DNA of 5,763 nucleotides from Balneolaceae bacterium (GTDB lineage: Bacteria > Bacteroidota > Rhodothermia > Balneolales > Balneolaceae). The stretch covers positions 1 through 5,763 of the forward strand of contig JAASTO010000170.1 of assembly GCA_021767245.1 (NCBI GenBank). Direction: 5' to 3'. The position numbers and the translations under genes are program-made. Positions 4,858-5,763 of the stretch are shown piece by piece. Below the pieces are notes generated by a model, which worked only from the letters and a program-made list of their open reading frames with translations, was not told the origin of the DNA and did no database searches. Position 1 is the first letter of the stretch, and the number at the start of each line of letters is the position of its first letter.

Positions 4858-5763
4858 ATGAGCAACGAAAAAGATACACGAGACTTCAAATTCGAAACCC
4901 TGCAGCTTCACGCCGGTCAGGAACCTGATTCAGAAACCGGTTCCCGCGCAGTACCAATTTATCAAACCACCTCCTACAATTTTGACAGTACCGAACATGC
5001 CGCCAACCTCTTTGCCCTGAGGGAATTCGGGAACATTTACACCCGGATCATGAATCCCACGACTGATGTTTTTGAAAAAAGACTGGCTGCCCTGGAAGGC
5101 GGTACGGCAGCAGTGGCAACAGCATCCGGGCAGGCCGCTCAGTTTCTGGCTATTACGAACCTGGCCAACGCCGGAGACAATATCGTTTCCACTCAATTCC
5201 TTTACGGCGGCACCTACAATCAGTTCAAGAATTCCCTTCCCCGGCTTGGGATCAATGTCCACTTTGCTGAAGAAGAAACCGTAGAAGCCTACGCTAAACA
5301 TATTGATGAGAACACCAAGGCGATCTATGTGGAGTCGATCGGTAATCCTCGTGGAAATGTCGCTGATTTTGAAGGACTCTCAACTCTCGCCAAAGAACAC
5401 GGAATTCCTCTTGTCGTTGATAACACCTTTGGCGCCGGCGGAGCCTTGGTTCAACCCTTAAAACACGGAGCCAATATTGTAACCGCCTCAGCCACCAAAT
5501 GGATCGGTGGCCACGGCACTTCCATCGGAGGGGTGATCGTAGATGGCGGTAACTTCAACTGGGGGAATGGAAAATTCCCGGGACTCAGTGAGCCCTCTCC
5601 TTCCTACCATGGATTAAACTTCTGGGAAGTATTCGGGGAAGACGGTCCGTTTGGGAATATTGCCTTCGCTATTCGGGCGCGGGTTGAAGGCCTCCGTGAC
5701 TTCGGACCATCCCAATCACCGTTCAACAGTTTTTTGTTGTTACAAGGGTTGGAAACATTGTCG
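4858..5763 (+). CDS. metY: O-acetylhomoserine sulfhydrylase (MetY type), N-terminal 302 residues, cut by window edge
   Basis: This enzyme joins O-acetyl-L-homoserine with sulfide to give L-homocysteine and acetate, the direct sulfhydrylation step of methionine synthesis, in the cytoplasm. It is a fold-type I PLP enzyme of the Cys/Met metabolism family. The opening FETLQLHAGQEPDSETGSRAVPIYQTTSYNF is typical of the family. YTRIMNPT (61-68) supplies the Tyr and Arg that contact the PLP phosphate of the neighbouring subunit. ASGQAA is at 89-94, VVDNTF has PLP-ring Asp188, and SATKWIGGHG has Schiff-base Lys214. The segment after GGHGTSIGGVIVDGG, with its NWGNGKFPGLSEPSPSYHGL insert, is characteristic of MetY rather than cystathionine gamma-synthase or beta-lyase. 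Family members run about 420-440 residues, so roughly the last third is missing. ATG 4858 is chosen because the conserved N-terminus begins about ten residues later. A SAM-I riboswitch and a proposed Met/Cys leader attenuator lie upstream, fitting a methionine biosynthesis role. A cysteine synthase-like role for some homologues cannot be excluded. Confidence 0.93.
   Translation, partial: MSNEKDTRDFKFETLQLHAGQEPDSETGSRAVPIYQTTSYNFDSTEHAANLFALREFGNIYTRIMNPTTDVFEKRLAALEGGTAAVATASGQAAQFLAITNLANAGDNIVSTQFLYGGTYNQFKNSLPRLGINVHFAEEETVEAYAKHIDENTKAIYVESIGNPRGNVADFEGLSTLAKEHGIPLVVDNTFGAGGALVQPLKHGANIVTASATKWIGGHGTSIGGVIVDGGNFNWGNGKFPGLSEPSPSYHGLNFWEVFGEDGPFGNIAFAIRARVEGLRDFGPSQSPFNSFLLLQGLETLS

Noticed and set aside
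4930..5301. Opposing open frames inside metY (minus 4930-5301, plus 5066-5284)
   Set aside because: Both are shadows of the conserved PLP-enzyme reading frame and have no family resemblance.
1..5763. CRISPR arrays, tRNA/rRNA genes, insertion sequences or phage genes
   Set aside because: I found no spaced direct-repeat array, tRNA cloverleaf, rRNA sequence, transposase or integrase coding on either strand. The window is core chromosome.

Overview
The window is a stretch of ordinary bacterial chromosome with moderate GC, compact genes and few Shine-Dalgarno sequences next to start codons. Protein character (a MutS ATPase loop reading GPNMAGKSIILRQ, an Era P-loop reading GKPNAGKS), A-rich leaders and a possible TTTG / TAnnTTT promoter suggest the Bacteroidota/Balneolota/Rhodothermota group. 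That placement is an inference and no genus is claimed.

Layout. At the left edge, on the minus strand, is the N-terminal part of a YihY/BrkB-type membrane protein, cut by the window end. A divergent intergenic region of about 150 bp separates it from mutS (568-3237, plus strand, DNA mismatch recognition ATPase). A 103-bp gap holding a long near-perfect palindrome follows, then era (3341-4231, ribosome-assembly GTPase). At the right edge is the first 302 codons of an O-acetylhomoserine sulfhydrylase gene (metY type, from 4858), which runs off the window.

The most interesting part is the 626-bp gap between era and metY, which looks like a two-stage regulatory leader. Stage one is a 12-codon open frame (4421-4459) encoding MMCCMFMCMTQT, in which eight of the first nine residues are Met or Cys. 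It is followed by an intrinsic terminator (4490-4524). The left arm of that terminator can instead pair with AAGGGC, which overlaps the leader stop codon (4458-4463). This is the geometry of classical translation-coupled attenuation. Stage two is a SAM-I (S-box) riboswitch (4568-4703) with its own 13-bp terminator (4729-4768) and a 12-bp competing antiterminator. The two devices in series would let metY be transcribed fully only when Met/Cys-tRNA charging and SAM are both low. The riboswitch and terminators are read directly with high confidence. The attenuator is an inference from sequence and pairing. I do not know whether such a tandem has been described.
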